From positions 51,634 through 115,633 of the forward strand of contig DAOQAK010000004.1 of assembly GCA_035353855.1 (NCBI GenBank): a DNA stretch of 64,000 bases, written 5' to 3'. Under the pieces are notes generated by a model, which was not told where the DNA came from, made no database searches, and was given only the letters and a program-made list of their open reading frames with translations. Position numbers and translations under genes: made by a program. The DNA is from Bacteroidales bacterium. Lineage in GTDB: Bacteria > Bacteroidota > Bacteroidia > Bacteroidales > CG2-30-32-10. Within the stretch, counting starts at the first letter, position 1, and every line of letters begins with the position of its first letter. Positions 44,223-53,449 of this stretch are shown here, in pieces.

Positions 44223-45098
44223 ATGATTTTATCAATGACAGGTTTCGGTAAATCAGTAGCCGAAATTGAAGGCAAAAAACTGAATATCGAAATTCGGACT
44301 CTGAACAGCAAACAACTTGATTTAAATATACGGATGTGCCGTTTATTAAAAGATAAAGAAGTGGATATCCGTTCCATTGTTACGCGGGAACTTCAACGAG
44401 GTAAAGTTGATGTTGCCATTTACTTCGACAATAAAGAAGATGCAACCAACATTTCTATTAATAAAGCATTGCTTGAAAAATATTTTAATGAGCTGAAATC
44501 TATTTCTGCAGAAATTAAAAATGATTTCCCTACCGATTATTTTTCGCTGGCATCGCGGATGCCCGACGTACTTGCAACAGGCGATGAAATACTTGCTGAT
44601 GAGCATTGGCATAATTTATTAAAATCATTTGACGATGCCTTAAAACAAGTCAACACGTTCCGTAAAGAAGAAGGAAAAATTCTTGGCAATGATATCAAAC
44701 AACGTGTTAACCTTATTTTAAAACATCTTGAAAGCATTGCTCCTTTTGAAAAAGAAAGAATTGAAATTATTAAAACACGACTTCATAAAGATCTCGAAGA
44801 ATTCGTAAATAAAGAAAATATTGATGCAAACCGCTTTGAACAGGAACTGATTTATTACATTGATAAAATCGATATTACCGAAGAAAAAATAAGATTGCAA
44901 AAACATTGTAACTATTTTATCGATACCATGAAACAGCCAGAAGCCAATGGCCGCAAGCTTGGTTTCATCACACAGGAAATGGGACGCGAAATAAATACTA
45001 TCGGCTCAAAAGCCAATGATGCCGACATTCAGAAAATTGTAGTTCAGATGAAAGATGAACTGGAAAAAATAAAAGAACAGCTTTTAAATATTTTATAA
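44223..45098 (+). CDS. yicC: YicC-family endoribonuclease
   Basis: 291 residues. MILSMTGFGKS at the N-terminus, RTLNSKQLDLNIRMCRLL, and C-terminal PEANGRKLGFITQEMGREINTIGSKANDADIQKIVVQMKDELEKIKEQ are the signatures of the YicC/YloC family, shown elsewhere to be an RNase. Typically adjacent to gmk, as here (27 bases before it). Confidence 0.94.
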   Translation: MILSMTGFGKSVAEIEGKKLNIEIRTLNSKQLDLNIRMCRLLKDKEVDIRSIVTRELQRGKVDVAIYFDNKEDATNISINKALLEKYFNELKSISAEIKNDFPTDYFSLASRMPDVLATGDEILADEHWHNLLKSFDDALKQVNTFRKEEGKILGNDIKQRVNLILKHLESIAPFEKERIEIIKTRLHKDLEEFVNKENIDANRFEQELIYYIDKIDITEEKIRLQKHCNYFIDTMKQPEANGRKLGFITQEMGREINTIGSKANDADIQKIVVQMKDELEKIKEQLLNIL

Positions 45099-45125
45099 AA
45101 ATTTCTATCAAGCTTTTTTAAATTA

Positions 45126-45698
45126 ATGAACGGAAAATTAATCATATTCTCAGCCCCATCAGGCGCAGGCAAAACAACATTGGTAAAAAAAATTCTTGAA
45201 TCGCGCAACGATATGGAATTTTCAATTTCTGTATGCAGCCGCAATATGCGACCAAATGAAAAACACGGAGTTGATTACTATTTTATTTCCGCCGATGAGT
45301 TCCGGAAAAAAATCAATAATGATGAATTCCTTGAATGGGAAGAAGTGTATGAGAATAATTTTTACGGAACTTTAAAATCTGAATTGGAACGAATATGGAA
45401 TAAAGGAAAACATGTAATTTTTGATGTGGATGTTATTGGCGGATTGAATATAAAAAAATACGGAAAAGAAAATGCGCTGGCAATTTTTGTAATGCCGCCA
45501 TCGATGGAAGAATTGGAAAATCGTTTAAAAAACCGCTCAACCGAAACTGCTGAAACATTGAAAAAGCGTCTTGATAAAGCAACATATGAAATATCATTTG
45601 CCAAACAGTTCGATATAATACTTATTAATGATCATCTTGAAGAAGCCGTAGATAAAGCAAAATCAACAATTGACAACTTTCTTTCAAAAGATAAATAA
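45126..45698 (+). CDS. gmk: Guanylate kinase
   Basis: 190 residues. P-loop SAPSGAGKTT (9-18), SVCSRNMRPNEKHGVDYYF (GMP-binding loop) and EWEEVYENNFYGT are intact. Converts GMP to GDP. Second gene of a yicC-gmk unit; its TAA is directly followed by a GTG start of the next gene. Confidence 0.96.
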   Translation: MNGKLIIFSAPSGAGKTTLVKKILESRNDMEFSISVCSRNMRPNEKHGVDYYFISADEFRKKINNDEFLEWEEVYENNFYGTLKSELERIWNKGKHVIFDVDVIGGLNIKKYGKENALAIFVMPPSMEELENRLKNRSTETAETLKKRLDKATYEISFAKQFDIILINDHLEEAVDKAKSTIDNFLSKDK

Positions 45699-47105
45699 GT
45701 GAAAAAGGTATTCTATATTTTAATATTTCTATTGTTTAATTTCAATCTTTGCTTCGGTCAGGTTGAATTAATCCCATTTATTAATCATAACAAATTTTAT
45801 AAAAGTGCACTTGATTATCACTTTTCTGAAATTATTGATTACACCTATTATAAAAATTATTTTGCTAAGAGATGTGTTAAAACAATTCAAATGGTGTCTC
45901 AAAAAGAAAACAGGACAGATACCACATCAAAGTATATTGCCGTGTTCTCTGAAAACAGTATATCTGTTATAGCATATGATGAAGGTAGTACATATCCTGA
46001 AATACGTAATTACTTTTTTGATTCAGGAAAATTATCACAAATAAAAATACTTTTTTCCGGAAATATTTATTGTAAATATAATAATAGAAATAATATTGAA
46101 AGCATAACCGAAGTGAGTGAAACGAACGACACAACTTTTATTGGAAAATATTTTTATAAAAACAAAAACCGATTAATTAAAAGCATAAATATTTCTAAGA
46201 ATTATAGAGGCAACATTAAATATGATACAACAATAAAAAGTTACGTATATCGGTTATGCAAAAGAGTTGTAAAAATCTATGAAGACGATTCTTTGATCAC
46301 TAAATTCAGATTACGTAAGGATTCTACAATTAAGAAAACTGAAAATAATGAAGATGGTTATGAATTTCGTAAATATTATTATTTGAAGAATACCGTGTTT
46401 AACGAAATAACTTATAATCCAAACAAGGAACAAGTACAGGATAAAAATTTTGATATATATTATTATCAGGATGGAAATTTAAAATACAGGTCGTGGCTCT
46501 CAACAGATAATAACAGTACCCAGAATATAATAAACTATGATTATAACCATAATTTTTTAATTAGTAAAAAAGCCAGATTATTTGATGATTACGGATTAGA
46601 AACATATTATTCAAAATATAATTATACTTTTTACGATTGCTCTTGTGTAACTGATTCCACGTTTTTAAATAAAAAATATTTAGTCGTATCATTATTTTAT
46701 AATGAGACTAACATAAGTGGATTGACAGGTACAGTTATTAAAGGTTCTATCTTTGATACAGCAGCTTGCTTCCGGTTGCAGGTGGATACCTTGACTTGTA
46801 TAAATGACTTTATAAATTTAAATAAAGGATGCCTTATTTTTGACCTTGATACATTCAAAGCGCCTTTAGATTTGTCACTTAAAGAATTGACTATTGTTCC
46901 TGTTACTTCAACGGGTTCCGATTTCGAAAGTACATTAAAAAACACCGATTGCATTAATAACAATACAATAAATTATTGGTTAAAATCCACAAAAAATAAA
47001 AAAAATTATTTCACTCAATTAAATATAGAGTTTATAAAAATTCAGGATAAAAATTCGGGGACAACATTTAACTTTCCCTCGTTATCTTTTATTTTTAAAC
47101 ATTAA
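45699..47105 (+). CDS. Secreted repeat protein of unknown function inside the gmk-nadD operon
   Basis: 468 residues from a GTG start placed immediately after the gmk stop codon, giving MKKVFYILIFLLFNFNLCFGQ as signal peptide. The body contains Tyr/Asn/Lys-rich beta-hairpin units (YFYKNKNRLIKSINIS, YYYQDGNLKYRSW) similar in style to the secreted protein at 23,182. The last ~150 residues look like another beta-rich domain with no recognised motif. No enzyme signature. It lies six bases before nadD, so it is embedded in a housekeeping operon. Confidence 0.78.
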   Translation: MKKVFYILIFLLFNFNLCFGQVELIPFINHNKFYKSALDYHFSEIIDYTYYKNYFAKRCVKTIQMVSQKENRTDTTSKYIAVFSENSISVIAYDEGSTYPEIRNYFFDSGKLSQIKILFSGNIYCKYNNRNNIESITEVSETNDTTFIGKYFYKNKNRLIKSINISKNYRGNIKYDTTIKSYVYRLCKRVVKIYEDDSLITKFRLRKDSTIKKTENNEDGYEFRKYYYLKNTVFNEITYNPNKEQVQDKNFDIYYYQDGNLKYRSWLSTDNNSTQNIINYDYNHNFLISKKARLFDDYGLETYYSKYNYTFYDCSCVTDSTFLNKKYLVVSLFYNETNISGLTGTVIKGSIFDTAACFRLQVDTLTCINDFINLNKGCLIFDLDTFKAPLDLSLKELTIVPVTSTGSDFESTLKNTDCINNNTINYWLKSTKNKKNYFTQLNIEFIKIQDKNSGTTFNFPSLSFIFKH

Positions 47106-47110
47106 TAAAA

Positions 47111-47692
47111 ATGAATAACAAAATAGGATTATTCTTTGGTTCTTTCAACCCCATTCACATAGGGCATATGATTATTGCCAATTACATTGTTGAATATACT
47201 TCACTGAAAGAAATATGGTTTGTAATTTCGCCACATAATCCGTTGAAAGAAAAAAGCTCACTCCTGCCCGACCATCATCGTCTTGCCCTTGTAAATATTG
47301 CCGTTGAAGATGATGTTCGTTTTAAAGCCTGCGATATAGAATTCAAATTACCTCAGCCATCATTTACAATTCACACTTTAACATACCTGAAAGAAAAATA
47401 TCCGAATAATGATTTTTCAATTATCATGGGAGCCGACAATCTGCAAAACATCGACAAATGGCGTAACTACGAACAGATAACTGAAAATTATAAAATCATT
47501 GTATACCCACGCCCTGAAAGCGATGGAGGAAAATTTAAAGAGCATAAAAATGTAATGTGGGCTAACGCTCCGCTAATGGAGATATCTTCAAGTTTTATTC
47601 GCAAAGCAATTAAAGAAAAAAAAGATATTCCGTATTACTTGCCTTCCAAAGTATATAAGTATATCAGGGAAATGCATTTTTACGAAAAATAG
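47111..47692 (+). CDS. nadD: Nicotinate-nucleotide adenylyltransferase
   Basis: 193 residues. GSFNPIHIGHM (10-20) is the nucleotidyltransferase HxGH-type motif and SSSFIRKAI the C-terminal ISSTxIR-type motif. Transfers AMP to nicotinate mononucleotide in NAD synthesis. The terminal NAD step gene nadE is about 6.6 kb away at 54,281. Confidence 0.95.
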   Translation: MNNKIGLFFGSFNPIHIGHMIIANYIVEYTSLKEIWFVISPHNPLKEKSSLLPDHHRLALVNIAVEDDVRFKACDIEFKLPQPSFTIHTLTYLKEKYPNNDFSIIMGADNLQNIDKWRNYEQITENYKIIVYPRPESDGGKFKEHKNVMWANAPLMEISSSFIRKAIKEKKDIPYYLPSKVYKYIREMHFYEK

Positions 47693-47809
47693 CATTTTTA
47701 ATTTTACAATCGGTATTACTATTTTTTAATGAATTTTCGAAACAAGTATAAATTTTTTTAATCTATATTAAAAAAATTATAACTTTACGCAGTAATAAGC
47801 AACCGGTTT

Positions 47810-48670
47810 ATGAAAAAAGAAAAAGAAATTTTAGTAGCTATCGATTTTTCAAAATGCTCAATTAAAGCATTGGAATTTGCAATAAGTATTGCAAATTATA
47901 TGGATGCAAATATTATGATGGTTTATGTAGACAAACCTCAAAGTACGGAATCGATATATAGTAAAAGAGGTCTTGAACACCAGGAAAAACTGGTTAACAA
48001 ATTTGAAAAACTGATCAAGCAATTTGCTTCGTCATTAAATGGAAAAATGGAATATAAAATCCGTAAAGGAAAAGTGTATATTGAAATTTCCAACCAGGCA
48101 AAATATAGTGATTCTTATCTTATTGTAGCAGGAACACATGGTGTTACCGGTTTTGAAGAATTCTGGATAGGCAGTAATGCATATCGTATCGTAACATCAG
48201 CGCCCTGCCCTGTAATTACAATAAGAGAAGCATTTATATGGAATAAAAAACACATTTCAAAAATTATACTCCCTATCGACAGCTCGATAGAAACCAGGCA
48301 GAAAGTTCCTTTTACCACTGAACTTGCAAAATTATTCGGGGCAGAGATACATGTACTTGGCATACACTCTACAAAAGTTAAAGATGTTATTGCTCTTATG
48401 GAAAGCTATGCACGACAAGCAATGGATTATATAAGGGAAAATAATATCCCCTGTCATTATAAAAAAATATTTTCAGAAAATATTACCTTAGGCACCATTG
48501 ACTATGCAAAAGAGATCAAAGCTGAACTTATCGCTGTAATGTCCGAGCAAGAAGGCTCTACAAAAAATATATGGCTTGGAACCTATGCACAGCAAATGGT
48601 TAATCATTCACCTGTTCCTGTGCTTATCATTCATTCCAAGCAAATTTATGATGCACAGTTGAAGAAATAA
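47810..48670 (+). CDS. Universal stress protein with two tandem Usp domains
   Basis: 286 residues. Domain 1 (about 1-145) starts EILVAIDFSKCSIKALEFA and has the ATP-type loop GTHGVTGFEEFWIGSNAYRIV. Domain 2 (about 148-280) starts ISKIILPIDSSIETRQ and ends SPVPVLIIHSK, with a less perfect loop. Double-Usp proteins are common in Bacteroidota and bind nucleotides. The following SPOR gene starts three bases later. Confidence 0.92.
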   Translation: MKKEKEILVAIDFSKCSIKALEFAISIANYMDANIMMVYVDKPQSTESIYSKRGLEHQEKLVNKFEKLIKQFASSLNGKMEYKIRKGKVYIEISNQAKYSDSYLIVAGTHGVTGFEEFWIGSNAYRIVTSAPCPVITIREAFIWNKKHISKIILPIDSSIETRQKVPFTTELAKLFGAEIHVLGIHSTKVKDVIALMESYARQAMDYIRENNIPCHYKKIFSENITLGTIDYAKEIKAELIAVMSEQEGSTKNIWLGTYAQQMVNHSPVPVLIIHSKQIYDAQLKK

Positions 48671-48673
48671 TTT

Positions 48674-49108
48674 ATGAGAATTAAGTTTTTATTTTTAATA
48701 TTATTGATTTCATTTTTTTCAGCGTTAAATGTTTTTTCTCAAAAAACAGGAAAAGTTGAAATAATTATTTCTGATTCCCGTATCAACACTCTTGTTGAAA
48801 AACACCATTCATGGTGCGAAACCCGCGGAGGTATTGACGGTTTCCGAATTCAGATTTATTTTGATTCAGGCAATAATTCAAAAAGCCGTGCGGTTACTGT
48901 TATGAATGAATTCAAATCCAAGCATCCGAAAACTGAAGCATACCTAATGTTCCAGGAACCTAATTACAAAATCCGTGTAGGCAATTTTCGTTCAAGAATA
49001 GATGCTCAACGTTTCCTGCATAAGATTACTGATGAATATCCAAATGCTTTTATTGTTAAGGATAATGATGTAAAGTTTCCATTACTTGAAGATGAAAAAG
49101 ATAATTAA
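48674..49108 (+). CDS. SPOR-domain exported protein
   Basis: 144 residues with a signal peptide (FLFLILLISFFSALNVFSQ). The SPOR fold covers about 55-140: GFRIQIYFDSGN, EAYLMFQEPNYKIRVGNFRSRIDAQRFLHKI, ending AFIVKDN. SPOR domains bind glycan strands of denuded peptidoglycan at division sites. Its start is three bases after the Usp gene; a terminator follows. Confidence 0.88.
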   Translation: MRIKFLFLILLISFFSALNVFSQKTGKVEIIISDSRINTLVEKHHSWCETRGGIDGFRIQIYFDSGNNSKSRAVTVMNEFKSKHPKTEAYLMFQEPNYKIRVGNFRSRIDAQRFLHKITDEYPNAFIVKDNDVKFPLLEDEKDN

Positions 49109-49111
49109 ATA

Positions 49112-49142
49112 AAAAACCCCACTGAGTTAGCGGGGTTTTTTA
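49112..49142 (+). terminator. Terminator after the SPOR gene
   Basis: AAAAACCCC pairs with GGGGTTTTT (CCCC 49117-49120, GGGG 49132-49135), 11-base loop, T-run. Confidence 0.75.
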
Positions 49143-49153
49143 TTTTTATGTTT

Positions 49154-49271
49154 ATACCAATTGTTAATTTAAAATAGTCCAAAGGATATTTTAAATTTTA
49201 CAATGATTATGCCGATGACATATATGTAATAGTACAATTTATTGGACTATTACATATATACAATCGGTATT
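49154..49271. repeat. Nested inverted-repeat element, MITE-like
   Basis: Outer arms TACCAATTGT (49155-49164) and ACAATCGGTA (49260-49269) pair with one mismatch. Inside, AATAGTCCAA (49173-49182) pairs with TTGGACTATT (49242-49251), and ATATATGTAATAGT (49220-49233) pairs perfectly with ACTATTACATATAT (49246-49259). The string ACAATCGGTATTAC at the right arm recurs at about 47705-47718 after nadD. Size (~118 bp) and intergenic site suggest a non-autonomous repeat. Confidence 0.6.
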
Positions 49272-49275
49272 ACAC

Positions 49276-50355
49276 TTAATTCCTGTTTATACAATTCAAA
49301 TCCTCGAAAGCAATCTTTAATCTTTCAACCATTGCTTTTTCGCCATCGCGTAACCATGCGCGTGGGTCGTAGAATTTTTTATTAGGTTTGTCATCGCCTT
49401 CAGGGTTCCCTATTTGTCCTTGTAAATAGCCTTCATTCTTTTTATAATATTTCAGAACACCGCTCCAAAAAGCCCATTGCGTATCTGTATCAATATTCAT
49501 TTTTATTACTCCATAAGAAATTGCTTCACGAATTTCGCTCTGTGCCGAACCCGAACCACCGTGGAATACAAAGTTTACAGGCTTTTCAGCGGTTTTGAAT
49601 TTTTTCTGAATATAATCCTGTGAGTTCTTTAATATTTTAGGCTGCAAATGAACATTCCCCGGTTTATATACACCATGAACATTTCCGAATGATGCAGCAA
49701 TAGTAAAGTTTGGACTTATGTTCAATAATGTTTCATAAGCTTTTGCCACATGTTCGGGCTGTGTATATAATCTTGCATTGTCAATTCCAGTATTATCAAC
49801 ACCATCTTCTTCTCCGCCGGTTACACCTAATTCAATTTCAAGTGTCATCCCTATTTTGCTCATACGTTCCAAATAACGTTTGCATATTTCAATATTTTCT
49901 TCGAGGGGTTCTTCTGAGAGGTCGAGCATATGCGAACTGTATAAAGGCTTTCCGTGTTTTGCAAAATATTTCTCACCGGCATCCAACAATCCGTCAATCC
50001 AGGGAAGTAATTTTTTTGCAGCATGATCGGTATGAATTATAACCGGGACACCATATATTTCAGCAACTCTATGAATATGTTCTGCACCAGAAATAGCGCC
50101 GGCTATAGCGCCTTTTTCTTTTTCATTTGGAATAGCTTTTCCTGCATAGAACAATGCACCTCCATTTGAAAATTGAATAATAACAGGTGAATTTACAACT
50201 TTGGCTGCTTCAATCACTGCATTAACGGACCCCGTGCTAACTACATTAACAGCAGGTAATGCAAATTCATTTGCTTTTGCTATGCGGAAAATTTCCTGCA
50301 TATCCTTACCGGAAACAACTCCCGGAGCTACTTTATCCAATATTTTTTCTGACAT
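49276..50355 (-). CDS. fbaA: Class II fructose-bisphosphate aldolase
   Basis: 359 residues, the same length as E. coli FbaA. Zinc and substrate residues are visible in VIIHTDHAAKK, the GVTGGEEDGVDN loop, ASFGNVHGVYKPGN and FVFHGGSGSA, and NIDTDTQWAFW. Cleaves fructose 1,6-bisphosphate in glycolysis and works in reverse in gluconeogenesis. It complements the PPi-phosphofructokinase at 14.6 kb. Confidence 0.96.
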   Translation of the reverse strand: MSEKILDKVAPGVVSGKDMQEIFRIAKANEFALPAVNVVSTGSVNAVIEAAKVVNSPVIIQFSNGGALFYAGKAIPNEKEKGAIAGAISGAEHIHRVAEIYGVPVIIHTDHAAKKLLPWIDGLLDAGEKYFAKHGKPLYSSHMLDLSEEPLEENIEICKRYLERMSKIGMTLEIELGVTGGEEDGVDNTGIDNARLYTQPEHVAKAYETLLNISPNFTIAASFGNVHGVYKPGNVHLQPKILKNSQDYIQKKFKTAEKPVNFVFHGGSGSAQSEIREAISYGVIKMNIDTDTQWAFWSGVLKYYKKNEGYLQGQIGNPEGDDKPNKKFYDPRAWLRDGEKAMVERLKIAFEDLNCINRN

Positions 50356-50391
50356 AATATTTATTTATTAAAAATTATTTTTTCGTAATGT

Positions 50392-50399
50392 CAAAGGTA
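50392..50399 (-). promoter_or_regulatory. -7 box for fbaA
   Basis: TACCTTTG (minus strand), a perfect TAnnTTTG, 36 bases before the ATG. Confidence 0.45.
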
Positions 50400-50452
50400 T
50401 AAAATTGAACAGAAGAAAAATGATAATCGGGAAGAAAAATTATTGAAATAAT

Positions 50453-52216
50453 TTATCTCAATAAGGTAACCGTTCCATGCTGGCTGTAATCCTTGGTTTC
50501 TGAATTAGCATGCAATATGTAATAATAAGTTCCTTCAGATGAAAGTTCGCCGGAAAGCGATTTCCCATCCCAACGCGAAGCAGGGCTATTGCTTTCATAT
50601 ACTAAAACACCCCAACGGTCAAATACCTGTAAAAAGAAATATGACATTCCGCTGCAACGAATATAGAAATCATCATTAAACCCATCTTCATTAGGAGTGA
50701 ATACATTGGGTACTATCATACCTTCTTCCACTTCAATTGTTTTGCAAATTATATCCTCACAATCATCGGCGCTGTTAATCCAAAGGCAAACTTCATACAT
50801 TCCGGGATGATCATAAATATGATAAGGGCTTTCCTGCGTGGTAGCTTTATCATCGCCAAATGTCCAGTAATATTCAATGGCATTAACGCTTGTGTTAACG
50901 AAGTGAATAAGGTCGTATGCAAATAAATGTGCTGTATCACTTTGGGTGATATAGAAATCAGCTATAGGTTCAGGATATACTGTAGTAAAACAATGCGAAG
51001 CATAAGAATAACAATGTCCCCAATTTGTAATCTCCTGTACAGAAACAATACCGGTACCGGGAACATCCCAATGAATGTAAACTGTTTGCCCTGTAGCATT
51101 ACCCACAATATGCCCGCCTACAACAGTCCAGTAATAATTATCGCTAAAGTCGCCTCCCCATGCATTGTACTCGAGAGAGTCGGTACTATTTAAACAAAAA
51201 TACTGAGGACCGTTAATATAAACTGAATCCGGTTTTTTCGCTGCAAGCGCATAAGGCTCATCAGTCCATGTATTCCAATTATTTTTAACGACGCCAACCA
51301 TAGGTGAAAAAATCATTGAATTAGGAGCAGTGTTTTGCCAAATATCATTTAATGAATCCCAATTAACTATTCTATTCCAATAACCATCGGTAGCTTCGTC
51401 ATAATAAATTGTTAAGTTAACAGGATTCGTTCCCTGTTCACGCATGATACGATGATAGTAAACAGAATCGATCATACATATTGTAGTATCATGCTTATGA
51501 GTATCAAAGTTATCATTTGTAGCATTATAATTAAAGAAACCTACTTTATAAATATTATCATCAGCAACTGTAGGCTTTATATCAACAGGTCTATAGCGCA
51601 TAGGTCCGGAACTGGATCCCATTGGAAATGTATATGGGGCACTAACCGATGTTAACCTATATAACCAACCGGTTAAACTATTACTTACAAAACCTTCTGT
51701 CCTTGTAATTGCAAAAGGGTTGGTATTGGTAACCCATAATTCATGTGATGTCAGTGATAATTCCCTATCGTTAAGATTTAAAAAATGAGTAACCGTATCA
51801 TTCAGTGTAGTAAATTTAATTCCGACACCTTTAAGAGTGAGGTCATAAAATGAAGTTATACTTGTTCCTTTAATTTCCTGATCAATAACAATAGCGGGAG
51901 GTCCAAAAGGTTCATTATTCATAATGACTTCGCTTTCCCCATGTTTAAACACACTGTTATTTATCCAGTGAGCTCCAATTTCATAAATCCCATCACCGGA
52001 AATAAGTCCGTTATTTGTAAGGTTGCCACAAATGGTAATATGTCCAAGATTGTATAATGAATCGCCGATGTTATTAACCGAGCCATGCACCCATACAACA
52101 GAACCTTCAGCGCAATGGAAAACAGCATTGTTGTTGGTCATAATCGGTTGGCAATAAATAAAATTATGGGCTAAAAATAGTATTACGAAAAAGAGTAATC
52201 TTTTCAATTTTACCAT
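50453..52216 (-). CDS. Secreted PKD-domain protein with T9SS type B (gliding-motility-associated) C-terminal domain
   Basis: 587 residues from the preferred ATG at 52216 (MVKLKRLLFFVILFLAHNF), which gives a proper signal peptide; an upstream ATG at 52249 adds 11 unlikely residues. A PKD domain (AYDLIHFVNTSVNAIEYYWTFGDDKATTQESPYHIYDHPGMYEVCLWI) precedes the C-terminal CHU_C type B sorting domain: IVPNVFTPNEDGFNDDFYI, FDRWGVLVYES and GTYYYILHA. Predicted cell-surface protein exported by type IX secretion, perhaps an adhesin. The N-terminal half has no recognised domain. Confidence 0.88.
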   Translation of the reverse strand: MVKLKRLLFFVILFLAHNFIYCQPIMTNNNAVFHCAEGSVVWVHGSVNNIGDSLYNLGHITICGNLTNNGLISGDGIYEIGAHWINNSVFKHGESEVIMNNEPFGPPAIVIDQEIKGTSITSFYDLTLKGVGIKFTTLNDTVTHFLNLNDRELSLTSHELWVTNTNPFAITRTEGFVSNSLTGWLYRLTSVSAPYTFPMGSSSGPMRYRPVDIKPTVADDNIYKVGFFNYNATNDNFDTHKHDTTICMIDSVYYHRIMREQGTNPVNLTIYYDEATDGYWNRIVNWDSLNDIWQNTAPNSMIFSPMVGVVKNNWNTWTDEPYALAAKKPDSVYINGPQYFCLNSTDSLEYNAWGGDFSDNYYWTVVGGHIVGNATGQTVYIHWDVPGTGIVSVQEITNWGHCYSYASHCFTTVYPEPIADFYITQSDTAHLFAYDLIHFVNTSVNAIEYYWTFGDDKATTQESPYHIYDHPGMYEVCLWINSADDCEDIICKTIEVEEGMIVPNVFTPNEDGFNDDFYIRCSGMSYFFLQVFDRWGVLVYESNSPASRWDGKSLSGELSSEGTYYYILHANSETKDYSQHGTVTLLR

Positions 52217-52351
52217 AGTAACGGATATTTTTTCCAAATTAATAAACAAAGTAACAAATTTTTATACGAATAAACAAATTTTATCTAATTAATTAGTATC
52301 TTCATCTACTATAAGTTTACGAAAAATGATAAGTAAAGGTTGCAAATGATA

Positions 52352-53392
52352 TTACTCTTTTCTGGGTTTGTATTTCGACTTTGTTAGTATATCCTGTGAA
52401 TCTTGATTCATGAATAATTCCGTTAAAGAAACATTTTCATTTTCTTCCATATATTTCCTGATGATTTGCCAGCCAATCCAAATTCCGGTACGTGAAGGCG
52501 ATTGTTTAGAAAAAACCGATGTAAAAGGACCGTCAGAACAAAGCTTTGATATCATTGTAACATCTGTTGAATACAAAAGTTTTCTGTCGATAATAAACGA
52601 CCACATATTTGCTTCATTATCTTCGCACCATTTTAATTGGGCAGGAGTGTAATACATTTTTAAAGAATCAGGAGTATCAGGCAAAGTAGCATCTAAAAAA
52701 TATAAGATCTTTCCTTCGTAAGTTATGTAATCCAAAAAGTTTTTATTTTCTTTACTGTTATCTACTAAAGTGTATGCAATTTCTCTCATGCAACCAGGAA
52801 TGATAAAATCTTTTTTGAATCTTTTAATTATGTATGAAGGCACATAACTGCTTAATGCATTTTTATAATTTATATTATCCTTTCCTAAATACATGTCTAA
52901 AGAAATAACCATAACACTATCTGAAAATTTTATAGGAAGTTCATAATCCAATCCCGAAACACAAGAATATACTTCCGGGATTTTTTTCTTGGGAAAATAA
53001 AATTTATACAGGCTAAATGCTTTACCCAGGTTCGTTTCTATGTCAGTAAGGTCCGGGTATATTTTTATACAATCATCATAAAGTGAAACGATCAAAGGAT
53101 CGGTAAGAAAATTTTTCATTTGCAACAGCGAAAGGGAATCGTTAAGTTCTTTTTCAGGAATAAAAAATGAATATTCAGGCAGAAGTTTTTTTAACTCGCT
53201 TCTGATACTTTTTTTATTAATATTAAAAAGTGCTTTTTCATAACGATGAATTTTTATTTTTACTGAATCTTTTTCTTCCAGTTTTACGTCCTTAACAATT
53301 TCGGGAACCTTCGATTTTTCATTACAGCGGTTGCAGGAAAATGCAAGAAAAACAAACAAGATTATTGAAATAAATAAAAAAGATTTTTTCAT
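52352..53392 (-). CDS. gldB: Gliding motility lipoprotein GldB
   Basis: 346 residues. Lipobox ending at C20 (FLAFSC). The body matches the GldB family: FLTDPLIVSLYDDCIKIYPD, DMYLGKDNINYKNA..., YTPAQLKWCEDNEANMWSFIIDRKLLYSTD, and SPSRTGIWIGWQIIRKYMEEN. GldB is an essential gliding/T9SS-associated lipoprotein in Flavobacterium but also occurs in non-gliders. Next to a PorT-like barrel and nadE, a linkage seen in other Bacteroidota. Confidence 0.9.
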   Translation of the reverse strand: MKKSFLFISIILFVFLAFSCNRCNEKSKVPEIVKDVKLEEKDSVKIKIHRYEKALFNINKKSIRSELKKLLPEYSFFIPEKELNDSLSLLQMKNFLTDPLIVSLYDDCIKIYPDLTDIETNLGKAFSLYKFYFPKKKIPEVYSCVSGLDYELPIKFSDSVMVISLDMYLGKDNINYKNALSSYVPSYIIKRFKKDFIIPGCMREIAYTLVDNSKENKNFLDYITYEGKILYFLDATLPDTPDSLKMYYTPAQLKWCEDNEANMWSFIIDRKLLYSTDVTMISKLCSDGPFTSVFSKQSPSRTGIWIGWQIIRKYMEENENVSLTELFMNQDSQDILTKSKYKPRKE

Positions 53393-53449
53393 AAATAAAA
53401 TTTTATTAGTATACTTGCATTAGAAATCTTGAAATTAAAATTCAAAAAT

